DNA of 64,000 nt from Caldifermentibacillus hisashii (lineage in GTDB: Bacteria; Bacillota; Bacilli; Bacillales; Caldibacillaceae): NCBI RefSeq assembly GCF_027568575.1, contig NZ_JANUVP010000006.1. One strand, 5' to 3'. Under the pieces are notes generated by a model that saw only the letters and a list, made by a program, of their open reading frames with translations, ran no database searches and was not told where the DNA came from. The position numbers and the translations under genes are program-made. Shown one piece after another: positions 49,756 to 59,682 of the stretch; within the stretch, counting starts at the first letter, position 1, and every line of letters starts with the position of its first letter.

Positions 49756-50505
49756 ATGTTAACTGAAGAAAGGCATTCATATATTTTAAAAAAGTTGAAA
49801 GAAGAGGGAATTGTCAAGTCCCAAGATATTATAAGGGAGCTCAATTGTTCTGAATCAACCGTAAGAAGAGATCTCATTTTACTAGAAGATGCCGGGCACC
49901 TGAAACGTATCCATGGAGGCGCCAAACGGGTTTACGATTTGGATGAAGAATTATCAGTTGTTGAAAAATCCGCCAAAAACGTTCAAGAAAAAACATTAAT
50001 TGCGAGGTATGCAGCTTCTCTTATAAAAGAGAACGATGTGATTTACTTGGATGCCGGAACAACAACTTTAGCAATGATTCCTTTTTTAAATAAAAATATT
50101 ACAGTTGTAACGAATGGTGTACAGCATGCTTCATTATTGGTAGACCAGCAACTGCGTGTTTACCTTCTTGGTGGAGTGGTCAAAAACACAACGAAAGCGA
50201 TTGTTGGTGTAAACAGTGTTAGTGAATTGAAAAAATATCGATTTACGAAAGCTTTTCTCGGCATTAATGGTATTGATGAAGAGTATGGCTGTACGACACC
50301 CGATCCTGAGGAAGCCTTATTAAAATATACTGCTATACAGCAATCCTCAAATTCATATGTGCTTAGTGATCATTCAAAATGGGGAAAGGTAAATTTTGCG
50401 AAGGTGTGTGATTTAGATGAAGTGACGATTATAACAGATCAGATTAAACATTTAAAAAATCATAACATTTTTGAAAACGCTACGATATTGGAGGCAATAT
50501 CATGA
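49756..50505 (+). CDS. fruR: DeoR family regulator of fructose operon, FruR
   Basis: N-terminal HTH: RHSYILKKLKEEGIVKSQDI, then CSESTVRRDLILLEDAGHLKRIHGGAK (DeoR signature). The C-terminal sugar-phosphate domain has IYLDAGTTTLAMI, VTNGVQ, YLLGGVV and KAFLGINGID. It probably represses its own operon until fructose-1-phosphate binds. The stop overlaps fruK by four bases. GTAGGAGGGCCGCCT precedes the ATG. Confidence 0.93.
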   Translation: MLTEERHSYILKKLKEEGIVKSQDIIRELNCSESTVRRDLILLEDAGHLKRIHGGAKRVYDLDEELSVVEKSAKNVQEKTLIARYAASLIKENDVIYLDAGTTTLAMIPFLNKNITVVTNGVQHASLLVDQQLRVYLLGGVVKNTTKAIVGVNSVSELKKYRFTKAFLGINGIDEEYGCTTPDPEEALLKYTAIQQSSNSYVLSDHSKWGKVNFAKVCDLDEVTIITDQIKHLKNHNIFENATILEAIS

Positions 50506-51431
50506 TTTATACATTAACAATGAACCCGTCAATAGACTATATCGTACATGTCAAAAACGTTCAACTTGGCGAACTAAACCGAATGGAGGCGGATTTTAAA
50601 TTCCCGGGAGGAAAGGGAATAAACGTATCCAGGATTTTGCATGAATTAATGACAGAAACGATCGCCCTTGGTTTTATTGGTGGTTTTACCGGTGATTTTA
50701 TTGAAAATTGGTTAAAAAATGAAGGAGTAAATACTGATTTTACACGCGTTGTCGGAGATACAAGAATCAACATAAAATTAAAATCGGATGTTGAAACCGA
50801 AATCAACGGAATTGGTCCAAAAATATCCGCTGAAGAAGCAAATGCTTTATTAAATAAGCTTAGTCAAATTTCGAATGAAGATATAGTCGTATTGTCCGGA
50901 AGTAAACCGCCTTCTTTATCTGAAGATTTTTATCATAAAGTGGCAAAACGAACCAAAGAGAAAGGTGCAGAATTTGTCATCGATACAACAAGTAATGAAT
51001 TGAAGACGATTTTGCCTTTCCGTCCATTACTAGTAAAACCGAATTTAGAAGAATTGGAAGCCATTTTTGATATTAAAATGAATGGTCTGGATGATGTAAT
51101 AACATACGGAAAAAAATTACTTGAATTAGGTGCCCAAAACGTCATTGTTTCAATGGGTGGCAACGGAGCATTGTTATTCACCGATGTAGATGTATACCAA
51201 GGAATCAATCCAAAAGGAACCGTGAAAAATTCGGTAGGAGCGGGTGATTCTTTAATAGCCGGTTTCATTAGCCGCTACGTCGAAACAAAAGACGTTGTTT
51301 CCGCTTTTCAATTAGGTATTGCCTCAGGTAGTGCAACCGCTTTCTCAAGTGATTTGGCAAAAAGAAACGAGATTTTATCCTTAGTAAAAAAAGTTGGAAT
51401 TAAACGTCTTGATTCAACAAACCCATATTAA
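50502..51431 (+). CDS. fruK: 1-phosphofructokinase
   Basis: PfkB-family sugar kinase, 309 aa: FKFPGGKGINVSRIL, IGGFTGDFIENWL, VVLSGSKPPSLSEDFY and the catalytic VGAGDSLIAGFISR. It makes fructose-1,6-bisphosphate from the fructose-1-phosphate delivered by FruA. ATGA overlap with fruR and a 16-base gap to fruA show a tight operon. Confidence 0.95.
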   Translation: MIYTLTMNPSIDYIVHVKNVQLGELNRMEADFKFPGGKGINVSRILHELMTETIALGFIGGFTGDFIENWLKNEGVNTDFTRVVGDTRINIKLKSDVETEINGIGPKISAEEANALLNKLSQISNEDIVVLSGSKPPSLSEDFYHKVAKRTKEKGAEFVIDTTSNELKTILPFRPLLVKPNLEELEAIFDIKMNGLDDVITYGKKLLELGAQNVIVSMGGNGALLFTDVDVYQGINPKGTVKNSVGAGDSLIAGFISRYVETKDVVSAFQLGIASGSATAFSSDLAKRNEILSLVKKVGIKRLDSTNPY

Positions 51432-51447
51432 GATGAGGTGAATAGTA

Positions 51448-53310
51448 ATGAAAGTAACCGAATTATTAAGAAAAGATATTATGCTTATGGATTTGCAATC
51501 AACTACCAAAAATGAGGTTATTGATGAAATGATTGCAAGTCTTGAAAAACACCATGTCATAAATAACGCTGACCAATTTAAGGAAGCAATTTTAAAAAGG
51601 GAAGAACAAGCTACAACAGGCCTTGGTAATGGGATTGCTATGCCTCATGCCAAAACGGTAGCCGTAAATGAAGCAACCGTCCTGTTTGCCAAAAGTAACA
51701 AAGGAGTCGATTATGAATCATTGGATGGGGAACCGACATACCTATTCTTTATGATTGCTGTTCCGGATGGTCTATATGATACACATCTGCAAGCATTAGC
51801 AGCTCTTTCCCGCTCATTACTGGATGAAAAATTTATTGAAGGATTAAAGTCTGCAAAAACGCCGGATGAAGTCGTTAATATCTTCCGAAAGAGAGAAGAA
51901 GAAAGTGAAGAAAAGGAAGTAAACGTACAAGCGGATACAAGTGAAAAACCGTTTATTGTGGCTGTAACGGCTTGTCCGACGGGAATTGCTCACACTTACA
52001 TGGCTGAAGAGGCGTTAAAGAAAAAAGCAGCTGAAATGAATGTGGACATTCGTGTCGAGACAAATGGTTCGGAAGGTGTAAAAAATCGTTTAACAGATGA
52101 TGAAATTCGGCGAGCAAAAGGAGTTATTGTTGCCGCCGATAAAAAAGTTGAAATGTCCCGTTTTAATGGTAAACCGCTTTTAGAGAGACCGGTAAGTGAA
52201 GGTATTAACAAACCGGAAGAATTAATCTCAAAAGTAATCAAAGGTGATGCCCCGACCTTCCATGCTGAAAATGATGATAGACAAAAAGAAGAACCGTCCA
52301 ATACTTCTGTATGGGGAAAAATTTACAAAGACTTAATGAATGGCGTTTCCCATATGCTTCCTTTCGTTGTCGGTGGCGGGATTTTGATGGCCATTTCCTT
52401 CCTGTTTGAAAGTACATTAGGTGATGATAGTGTAACGTTTAAGTTTTTAAATACGATTGGCGGAAATGCCTTCAACTTCTTGATTCCAATTTTAGCCGGA
52501 TATATTGCGATGAGTATCGGTGATCGTCCGGGATTAATGCCCGGTATGGTCGGCGGTTTGATGGCAGTGAACAGCAATGCCGGATTCTTGGGCGGTTTGG
52601 CAGCAGGTTTCTTGGCAGGATATATTGTTGTATTCTTGAAAAAACTATTCCGCGGTATGCCAAGATCATTGGAAGGGTTAAAACCAATACTACTATATCC
52701 GATATTGAGCTTGTTCATTGTCGGTACGCTGATGTATTTCATTATTGGCCCGATTTTCTCAAGTATTAATACGGCGGTTGTCGACTTCTTAAGTGATATG
52801 GGAACAGCCAATGCGGTATTATTAGGTGCCTTACTTGGCGGAATGATGTCAATTGATATGGGTGGACCATTCAACAAAGCGGCATATACTTTCTCTATCG
52901 GTGTATTTACCGATACCGGCGACGGAAGTTTTATGGCTGCAGTTATGGCCGGCGGGATGATTCCACCACTGGCAATAGCCTTGGCAACTACCTTCTTTAA
53001 GAATAAATTTACGGATGAGGAAAGACGTTCCGGTTTGTCTAATTATTTACTCGGAATATCCTTTATTACTGAAGGGGCAATTCCGTTTGCGGCTTCTGAT
53101 CCGTTACGTATTATCGGTTCATCCATTGTTGGTTCTGCGATTGCCGGCGGGCTAACTCAGCTTTGGAATACGGCTATTCCGGCACCACATGGAGGAATTT
53201 TCGTCATTGCCCTTGCTGAAAGACCATTTATGTTCTTGATAGCCTTACTTATTGGTACAGTCATCACCGGTTTACTCATTGGCTTTTGGCGAAAACCGGT
53301 AAAACAATAG
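51448..53310 (+). CDS. fruA: PTS fructose transporter subunit EIIABC
   Basis: 620 aa. EIIA at 1-150 with phospho-His in GNGIAMPHAKTVAV; EIIB at ~170-270 with Cys in VTACPTGIAHTYMAEEAL; membrane EIIC from ~290 (HMLPFVVGGGILMAIS, GVFTDTGDGSFMAAVMAGG, AIPAPHGGIFVIAL). It imports fructose as fructose-1-phosphate. AGATGAGGTGAATAGT precedes the ATG. Confidence 0.96.
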   Translation: MKVTELLRKDIMLMDLQSTTKNEVIDEMIASLEKHHVINNADQFKEAILKREEQATTGLGNGIAMPHAKTVAVNEATVLFAKSNKGVDYESLDGEPTYLFFMIAVPDGLYDTHLQALAALSRSLLDEKFIEGLKSAKTPDEVVNIFRKREEESEEKEVNVQADTSEKPFIVAVTACPTGIAHTYMAEEALKKKAAEMNVDIRVETNGSEGVKNRLTDDEIRRAKGVIVAADKKVEMSRFNGKPLLERPVSEGINKPEELISKVIKGDAPTFHAENDDRQKEEPSNTSVWGKIYKDLMNGVSHMLPFVVGGGILMAISFLFESTLGDDSVTFKFLNTIGGNAFNFLIPILAGYIAMSIGDRPGLMPGMVGGLMAVNSNAGFLGGLAAGFLAGYIVVFLKKLFRGMPRSLEGLKPILLYPILSLFIVGTLMYFIIGPIFSSINTAVVDFLSDMGTANAVLLGALLGGMMSIDMGGPFNKAAYTFSIGVFTDTGDGSFMAAVMAGGMIPPLAIALATTFFKNKFTDEERRSGLSNYLLGISFITEGAIPFAASDPLRIIGSSIVGSAIAGGLTQLWNTAIPAPHGGIFVIALAERPFMFLIALLIGTVITGLLIGFWRKPVKQ

Positions 53311-53332
53311 GATATATAATGATGCTATTTTC

Positions 53333-53367
53333 GGCTCCTTAGGCACTTGTCTAAGGGGCCTTTTTTT
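53333..53367 (+). terminator. Terminator of fruRKA
   Basis: GGCTCCTTAG (53333-53342) and CTAAGGGGCC (53351-53360) with one G-T pair, then seven Ts. Confidence 0.93.
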
Positions 53368-53464
53368 ACGTCAACTATTCACGTATAAAATGAAAATTTT
53401 AACAACATAATGATGGATAAGTAAAAATTATTTTGTTGGTAAAAATATGAAAAGGAGAATGATT

Positions 53465-53881
53465 ATGTCAGGTCCAGGTTTGAAACATGCAGATAGTCAT
53501 TCAGCAATTCATGAAGCAGCATTGGAGGAGGCAAAGGAGCTAAACAACATTCTAGCTAGATTAGTAAAAGCGGGACAAACTGAAAAGGCATTGCAGACAG
53601 CCTATATTGCAGTAGAACATTGGGAAACTCGTACACTCAGACATGCTCAGGCAGAAGAGGAAGGATTATATAAAGAACTAGCAGAGGAACATCCTGAATT
53701 GAAGGCTGCAATCACAGCTTTAGTTCGCGACCATAATACAATGCGGTACTTGGTCAAACAAATTAAGCAAACACTTGAAACAGATGGATTTACTGAAGAA
53801 GTATTGCAACAATTCCATGCATTAGTTCATGTTGATGCTTACCATAATTTTGAGGAAGAAAAAATATTGCCTCACCATTAA
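53465..53881 (+). CDS. Hemerythrin-like (HHE) protein
   Basis: 138 residues of four-helix-bundle type with His/Glu spaced as in HHE domains: SHSAIHEAALEEA, IAVEHWETRTLRHAQAEEEGLY, ALVRDHNTMRYLV and FHALVHVDAYHNFEEEKILPHH. A di-iron centre for O2 or NO binding is expected. ATG 53465 follows AAAAGGAGAATG. It is the first gene of the set leading into narGHJI, so a role in NO or oxygen handling during nitrate respiration is a reasonable inference. Also possible: iron-sulfur repair (RIC-like), though it is shorter. Confidence 0.85.
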   Translation: MSGPGLKHADSHSAIHEAALEEAKELNNILARLVKAGQTEKALQTAYIAVEHWETRTLRHAQAEEEGLYKELAEEHPELKAAITALVRDHNTMRYLVKQIKQTLETDGFTEEVLQQFHALVHVDAYHNFEEEKILPHH

Positions 53882-53897
53882 ATTCGGAGTTGAGAAT

Positions 53898-54206
53898 ATG
53901 TCAAACGGAGAGCAACCTATATTTCTTTACAAAATATCCCCTAAACTATATCGATATATCATTACAGAATTAGAAACTAATTTCCATATTCAACCCTATG
54001 ATGTTCAATTGGAAGCGATTAATAAAGATGAAGGCATAAAATTAATTGTCCGGTTTGGAGAAAATTTCAACCACAGCTCTGAACAATTTTTTTCTAATGA
54101 GCAATTAGAAAATGAAAAACTTGCACTGAAAGAATTTATCGCTAAAACGGGAGGACAATGTATTCAAGTTTTGAAAGATGATTATTTTAATAAGATGACG
54201 CCATGA
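53898..54206 (+). CDS. Hypothetical protein, 102 aa, in nar cluster
   Basis: Soluble protein (LYKISPKLYRYIITELETNF, FHIQPYDVQLEAINKDEGIKLIVRFG, ...KEFIAKTGGQCIQVLKDDYF) of mixed alpha/beta type. ATG 53898 has GGAG upstream and is 17 bases after the hemerythrin stop. I recognise no family. Cotranscription with narG suggests a role linked to nitrate respiration. Confidence 0.65.
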   Translation: MSNGEQPIFLYKISPKLYRYIITELETNFHIQPYDVQLEAINKDEGIKLIVRFGENFNHSSEQFFSNEQLENEKLALKEFIAKTGGQCIQVLKDDYFNKMTP

Positions 54207-54229
54207 TTCTGCCTTAAGGAGGTTATAAA

Positions 54230-54517
54230 TTGTTTATATTTGAACAGGAAGCAGATTTCGTTCAAGATCGTGAAGACCTTTTGTATGTATTACAACTTCG
54301 GTTTGGTGAAATTGCTCCGGGAATCATCGAAGCAATCTATCAAATCAGTGATTTACATACTTTGGAGCGACTTATTTTAATCGCTGCTAATGCCCCAACT
54401 TTTAAAATATTTCTGGAAGAGTTGGAAGCAGGAAATGAAAGCTTTCGGATTGTTGGAAATCGTTTTAATCCGATTGACCCAGCTATGGAAGGGGGAAATC
54501 ATTATGGTAAAGCGTAA
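54230..54517 (+). CDS. Hypothetical protein, 95 aa, overlapping narG
   Basis: TTG start with AAGGAGG eight bases before it. Helical sequence RFGEIAPGIIEAIYQISDLHTLERLILIAANAPTFKIF (split here only by description) recalls the C-terminal repeats of DUF4351/Rpn-type proteins, a weak resemblance. It overlaps narG by 14 bases, implying coupled translation and a functional link to the reductase. Confidence 0.65.
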   Translation: MFIFEQEADFVQDREDLLYVLQLRFGEIAPGIIEAIYQISDLHTLERLILIAANAPTFKIFLEELEAGNESFRIVGNRFNPIDPAMEGGNHYGKA

Positions 54518-57500
54518 AAATAAATTATTAGATTCTCTTAAATATATAAAACGTGGCAAGATCATAAATGACGGGTGGACTGAAGAAAGCCCGCGTCCAC
54601 GGGATACGGAAGAAATTTACCGACGTCGTTGGCAGCATGATAAAATCGTCCGTTCGACCCACGGTGTCAATTGTACCGGTTCATGCAGTTGGAAAATATA
54701 TGTGAAAGACGGAATTATTACTTCTGAAACACAACAAACGGATTATCCTTCAACGGGAGACGATTTTCCGGAATATGAGCCAAGAGGTTGTCCGCGGGGC
54801 GCAACCTTTTCATGGTATACGTACAGTCCGGCCAGGGTGAAATATCCATACATTCGTTCCGATCTATATGAATTATGGAAGGCGGAAAGATCTGTCGAGG
54901 AAAACCCGATTCAAGCTTGGAAGAATATTGTCACGGACCCGGAGAAAAGAAACAAGTATGTGAAAGCTCGCGGAAAAGGCGGCTTCGTACGAGCAAACTG
55001 GCAAGAACTTTGTGAACTGATTGCAAGCTCAGTTATTTATACGATAAAAAAATACGGACCGGATCGAGTAGCCGGTTTTAGTCCAATTCCGGCCATGTCA
55101 ATGGTAAGTTATGCGGGTGGTGCTCGCTTTCTGTCATTAATCGGTGGTACAATATTAAGTTTCTATGATTGGTATGCCGATCTTCCCCCTGCGTCGCCAC
55201 AAGTTTGGGGAGAGCAGACCGATGTCCCGGAAAGTGCGGATTGGTATAATGCCAAATATTTTATTATTTGGGGAACAAATTTACCACAAACAAGAACACC
55301 TGATGCCCATTTTATGGTGGAAGCAAGGTATAACGGGACAAAAGTGGTCGGAATCAGTCCGGATTATGCCGAATACGACAAGTTTGCCGATATTTGGCTC
55401 CCGGCCCGGGCAGGTACAGATGGAGCGTTAGCCATGGCGATGACCCATGTAATTTTAAATGAATTTTATGTCAAACAACAAGTCCCTTATTTTATAAACT
55501 ACGTCAAAAAATATACCGATTTACCATTTTTAGTCACTATAAAACAAAACGGAAGCGATTATCGAACAGATACTTTTTTACGGGCAAAAGATTTGGGCGA
55601 TACACAAAATTTAGCAGAATGGAAGACAGTGGTATGGGATGAAAATACGAATAAACCGGAAATCCCTAACGGAAGTATCGGTTTTCGTTGGGATGGAGAC
55701 AGCAAATGGAATCTTGACTTGACGAAAGAGAACGGGAAGGAAATCAATCCTTTATTAAGTTTCCTTAATCAATCCGATGAGGTTATTGAAGTTACATTTC
55801 CTTATTTTGCTGAAGAAGAAGGCGGTGTCATTCGCCGCGGTGTTCCGGTTAAACATGTAAAAGATGCGGATGGGCACATTTTAAAAGTGACGACAGTTTT
55901 TGATTTAATGATGGCCCATGTTGGTGTTAATAGAAGTCTTTCGGGTGAATATCCTGAAGATTATCATGACCCTCTTCCATATACACCAGCATGGCAAGAA
56001 GAAATTACCGGGGTACATCGAAATCATGTGATTCAAGTTGCTAAGGAATTTGCCAATAATGCTGCGAGGACTGAAGGAAAGTCAATGATTGCCATGGGGG
56101 GAGGAACAAATCATTGGCATCACAGTGATCAAATCTATCGTGCCATTTTAAATCTAGTCTTATTGACCGGTTCTCAAGGAGTAAACGGTGGCGGATGGGC
56201 TCATTATGTCGGTCAGGAAAAAGTACGCCCTTCAGAAGGTTGGAATGTTGTTTCATTCGCCGGTGATTGGGGAGTGCCATCTAGGCTACAAAACGGAACC
56301 TCGTTTTTTTACTTTGCAACTGAGCAATTCCGCTATGAAACAAAGGAAAATATGAAACAAAATCGGTGGAATGGTAAATACACATATATGCACCCGGCTG
56401 ATATCAATGCACTTTCTGCGAGACTTGGTTGGTTGCCGTCATTCCCACAATTTTCTCAAAACTCTATCGATATTGTGAAAGAAATTAAGGAAAATGGTGC
56501 AAAAACTGAACAGGAAATAATTGAAAATGTCGTTCAAAAAATAAAAGCTGGAGAGATTGATTGGGCGATTGAAAACCCCGATGATCCTCGTAATTTCCCG
56601 CGTGTCTTTTTCAATTGGCGATCCAATTTACTTGGTGATAGCGGAAAAGGCCATGAATATTTTGTAAAACATTTTATTGGCGCGGATAATGCAGTATTGA
56701 CCGAACCAAAAAATTGTTGGCAACCGGAAACCGTTAATATTTCGGAAGATGCACCTGAAGGAAAAGCTGATTTATTTGTCAGTATCGATTTCCGCATGAC
56801 AAGTTCCGGATTATTTTCCGATATTGTATTACCCACTGCAACCTGGTATGAAAAATACGATATCAGCAGTACGGATATGCACCCGTTTATTCATCCGTTT
56901 AATGCCGCTATCAGTCCGCCGTGGCAAGCAAAAAGCGATTGGGATACGTTCAGAGAAATTGCTAAAGTCTTCTCTGAACTTGCAAAGCGCTATTTACCGG
57001 AAACGGAAGAGTTGTTAATGAGACCGCTGGGACACGATTCCCCAGATGAAATTGCCCAAGCCTACGGAAAAATAAAAGATTGGCGAAAAGGGGAAGTTGA
57101 GGCAATTCCGGGAAAAACAATGCCACATTTGAAAGTAGTAAAACGTGATTACTCGAATGTTTTCCATATGATGACATCAATCGGCCAGGAAATTAAGAAA
57201 GGTTACGGTGGCAAAGGGGTCATTATACCTGGTGACAAAGTATACGAGGAACTGAAAGATCGATTAGGCATAAATAATCGTGAAGGAATCGGTAAAGGTC
57301 ATCCGGATTTATATACAGACCAAAAAGCAATTAACGCCATTTTATTAATGTCCGGTGCAACGAACGGAAAACGGGCTGTAGAAGGATGGAAATCGTTAGA
57401 GAAGAAAACAGGACAAAAATTAGCGGAGATTGCCCTACCGAGAGAGGAAGAAGATTTTACACTGGATGCGCTAACAATCCAACCGCGAACATCGATTTCT

Positions 57501-58184
57501 ACACCGATTTGGAGCGGGTTGGAAAAAGAGAATAGAAGATATTCGCCTTTTACCGTCAATACGGAATATAACATCCCTTGGAGGACACTGACGGGACGAC
57601 AAAGTTTTTATCTTGATCATGAGATGATTCTCGACTGCGGGGAGGCACTGCCAATCTACTTACCACCGCTTGCGAAAGCACCTTTTACGAAAAAGGAAAA
57701 GGGGGTACCGGATAACGGTAAATCGATTACATTACGGTATTTAACTCCTCACCAAAAGTGGGGGATCCATACGATGTTTACCGAAGCAACACCGATGGTT
57801 CAGTTATTCCGAGGCTGGCAGGTTGTTTGGATAAATGAAGAAGATGCAGCTTCGATTGGGATAAAAGATAATGATTATATTGAGGTATATAACCGAAATG
57901 GTGTTGTTGTTGCCCGGGCAGTTGTTACTTATCGGATACCAAAAGGGATGTGTTATATGTACCATGCCCAAGACCGGACAATGGGGGTTCCGGGAACAGA
58001 AATTAACAAAAAACGTGGCGGGACTCACAACAGTATAACAAGGGTCACTTTAAAACCAACCCATATGATTGGCGGATACTCACAATTAAGTTATGGTTTC
58101 AATTACTACGGACCGACCGGCCATCAACGTGACACGATGGCAATAGTCAGACCATTGAAGGAGGTTAACTGGCTTGAGAATTAA
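54504..58184 (+). CDS. narG: Respiratory nitrate reductase alpha subunit NarG
   Basis: 1226-residue molybdoenzyme. The N-terminal FS0 cluster motif is His53-x3-Cys57-x3-Cys61 ... Cys96 (HGVNCTGSC, then RGCPRGA). Mo-bisMGD binding segments follow (GGARFLSLIGGT, WGTNLPQTRTPDAHF, GGGTNHWHHSDQ, GDWGVP). It reduces nitrate to nitrite on the cytoplasmic face with electrons from NarI through NarH. ATG 54504 with AAGGGGGAAATC is preferred; the open frame extends upstream into the 95-aa gene. narH overlaps by 11 bases. Confidence 0.97.
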   Translation: MVKRKNKLLDSLKYIKRGKIINDGWTEESPRPRDTEEIYRRRWQHDKIVRSTHGVNCTGSCSWKIYVKDGIITSETQQTDYPSTGDDFPEYEPRGCPRGATFSWYTYSPARVKYPYIRSDLYELWKAERSVEENPIQAWKNIVTDPEKRNKYVKARGKGGFVRANWQELCELIASSVIYTIKKYGPDRVAGFSPIPAMSMVSYAGGARFLSLIGGTILSFYDWYADLPPASPQVWGEQTDVPESADWYNAKYFIIWGTNLPQTRTPDAHFMVEARYNGTKVVGISPDYAEYDKFADIWLPARAGTDGALAMAMTHVILNEFYVKQQVPYFINYVKKYTDLPFLVTIKQNGSDYRTDTFLRAKDLGDTQNLAEWKTVVWDENTNKPEIPNGSIGFRWDGDSKWNLDLTKENGKEINPLLSFLNQSDEVIEVTFPYFAEEEGGVIRRGVPVKHVKDADGHILKVTTVFDLMMAHVGVNRSLSGEYPEDYHDPLPYTPAWQEEITGVHRNHVIQVAKEFANNAARTEGKSMIAMGGGTNHWHHSDQIYRAILNLVLLTGSQGVNGGGWAHYVGQEKVRPSEGWNVVSFAGDWGVPSRLQNGTSFFYFATEQFRYETKENMKQNRWNGKYTYMHPADINALSARLGWLPSFPQFSQNSIDIVKEIKENGAKTEQEIIENVVQKIKAGEIDWAIENPDDPRNFPRVFFNWRSNLLGDSGKGHEYFVKHFIGADNAVLTEPKNCWQPETVNISEDAPEGKADLFVSIDFRMTSSGLFSDIVLPTATWYEKYDISSTDMHPFIHPFNAAISPPWQAKSDWDTFREIAKVFSELAKRYLPETEELLMRPLGHDSPDEIAQAYGKIKDWRKGEVEAIPGKTMPHLKVVKRDYSNVFHMMTSIGQEIKKGYGGKGVIIPGDKVYEELKDRLGINNREGIGKGHPDLYTDQKAINAILLMSGATNGKRAVEGWKSLEKKTGQKLAEIALPREEEDFTLDALTIQPRTSISTPIWSGLEKENRRYSPFTVNTEYNIPWRTLTGRQSFYLDHEMILDCGEALPIYLPPLAKAPFTKKEKGVPDNGKSITLRYLTPHQKWGIHTMFTEATPMVQLFRGWQVVWINEEDAASIGIKDNDYIEVYNRNGVVVARAVVTYRIPKGMCYMYHAQDRTMGVPGTEINKKRGGTHNSITRVTLKPTHMIGGYSQLSYGFNYYGPTGHQRDTMAIVRPLKEVNWLEN

Positions 58185-59682
58185 AGCACAAGTAGCAATG
58201 GTGATGCATCTCGATAAATGTATCGGCTGTCATACATGCTCAGTCACATGTAAAACAACTTGGACAAACCGGCCCGGTACGGAATATATGTGGTTCAATA
58301 ATGTTGAAACAAGACCGGGTATCGGTTATCCAAAAAGATGGGAAGATACAAAGCGATATAAGGGCGGCTGGGTATTAGAAAACGGGAAACTGAAATTGCG
58401 CGCCGGCGGTCCGATAACGAAACTGGCCAATATTTTTTATAACCCGAATATGGCAGAGTTGGAAGATTTCTATGAACCGTGGTCTTATGATTATGATAAC
58501 TTAATCCATAGCCCCAAAAGAGAAAATCTTCCTGTTGCAAGGCCCTTTTCGCAAATAACCGGAAAATACATTGACAAACCGGAATGGGGCTCAAACTGGG
58601 ATGATGATTTAGCAGGCGGCAGTGAAAATGTGAAGCGAGATCCAAATGTAGAAAAACTGCAAGAACATATTAAAACAGAATATGAAAAAACTTTTATGAT
58701 GTACTTACCAAGGATTTGTGAACATTGTTTAAATCCGTCTTGTGTCGCATCTTGTCCGACAGGTGCTCTATATAAGCGTGATGAAGATGGGATTGTTTTA
58801 GTGGACCACGATGCATGCAGGGGTTGGCGTTTTTGTCAAAATGGCTGTCCCTATCATAAAGTCTACTATAATTGGAATACCCATAAAGCAGAAAAATGTA
58901 ATTTCTGTTATCCGCGGACAGAGGCGGGGTTACCGACTATTTGTTCTGAAACTTGTGTCGGTCGGATTCGCTATATCGGTGTTGTTTTATATGATGCTGA
59001 TAAAGTAAAAGCGGCAGCATCAGTTGAAGATCCAAAAGAGTTATATAAGGCACAACTTGCATGTTTCCTAGATCCGTTTGACCCGGAAGTACAAGATCAG
59101 GCGAGAGAAGCGGGAATAACTGATCCATGGATTGAAGCGGCAAAGGAATCGCCAATCTATAAATTAGCAATCAAATGGAAAATTGCCTTGCCACTCCACC
59201 CGGAATACCGGACATTACCAATGGTTTGGTATGTGCCGCCTCTTAGTCCGATTATGAATCATATTACGAATGAGGATGAATTAAAAACAGACGGCTATAT
59301 TCCGGCTGTTGATCAAATGCGTATTCCAATGGAGTATTTGGCTTCGATTCTAGCTGCCGATGATGTGAAAGTAATTCGGAAAGTGTTATTAAAACTTACC
59401 GCCATGCGTGTATTTATGCGAGGAAAAACAGTTGGGGGTATCGATGAATTCCGTCAAAGTGAATTGTTAAAGGAAGCAGAAACTACTCCCGAAGAAGTGG
59501 TAGAAATGGCAAGATTATTAGGTGTTGCCAAATATAAAGAACGTTATGTCATCCCGACCGGACGCAGGGAAATGGATGATGACCTTTTTTATCAGCAAGG
59601 TGCCTGCAGTATAGAAGATTTGGCACCGAAAGAAGGAATGAATCCAAGATACGGTATGATGAAAGTGAGAGAGAATTTATGA
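58174..59682 (+). CDS. narH: Respiratory nitrate reductase beta subunit NarH
   Basis: 502 aa ferredoxin-type electron conduit. The cysteine sets are CIGCHTCSVTC, CEHCLNPSCVASCPTG, CRGWRFCQNGCPYH and CNFCYPR. Trp in CRGWRFC replaces a Cys, which in NarH gives the 3Fe-4S cluster. Start TTG 58174 with GAAGGAGG upstream; the protein begins MRIKAQVAMVMHLDKC, as in B. subtilis NarH. The stop overlaps narJ by four bases. Confidence 0.97.
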   Translation: MRIKAQVAMVMHLDKCIGCHTCSVTCKTTWTNRPGTEYMWFNNVETRPGIGYPKRWEDTKRYKGGWVLENGKLKLRAGGPITKLANIFYNPNMAELEDFYEPWSYDYDNLIHSPKRENLPVARPFSQITGKYIDKPEWGSNWDDDLAGGSENVKRDPNVEKLQEHIKTEYEKTFMMYLPRICEHCLNPSCVASCPTGALYKRDEDGIVLVDHDACRGWRFCQNGCPYHKVYYNWNTHKAEKCNFCYPRTEAGLPTICSETCVGRIRYIGVVLYDADKVKAAASVEDPKELYKAQLACFLDPFDPEVQDQAREAGITDPWIEAAKESPIYKLAIKWKIALPLHPEYRTLPMVWYVPPLSPIMNHITNEDELKTDGYIPAVDQMRIPMEYLASILAADDVKVIRKVLLKLTAMRVFMRGKTVGGIDEFRQSELLKEAETTPEEVVEMARLLGVAKYKERYVIPTGRREMDDDLFYQQGACSIEDLAPKEGMNPRYGMMKVRENL

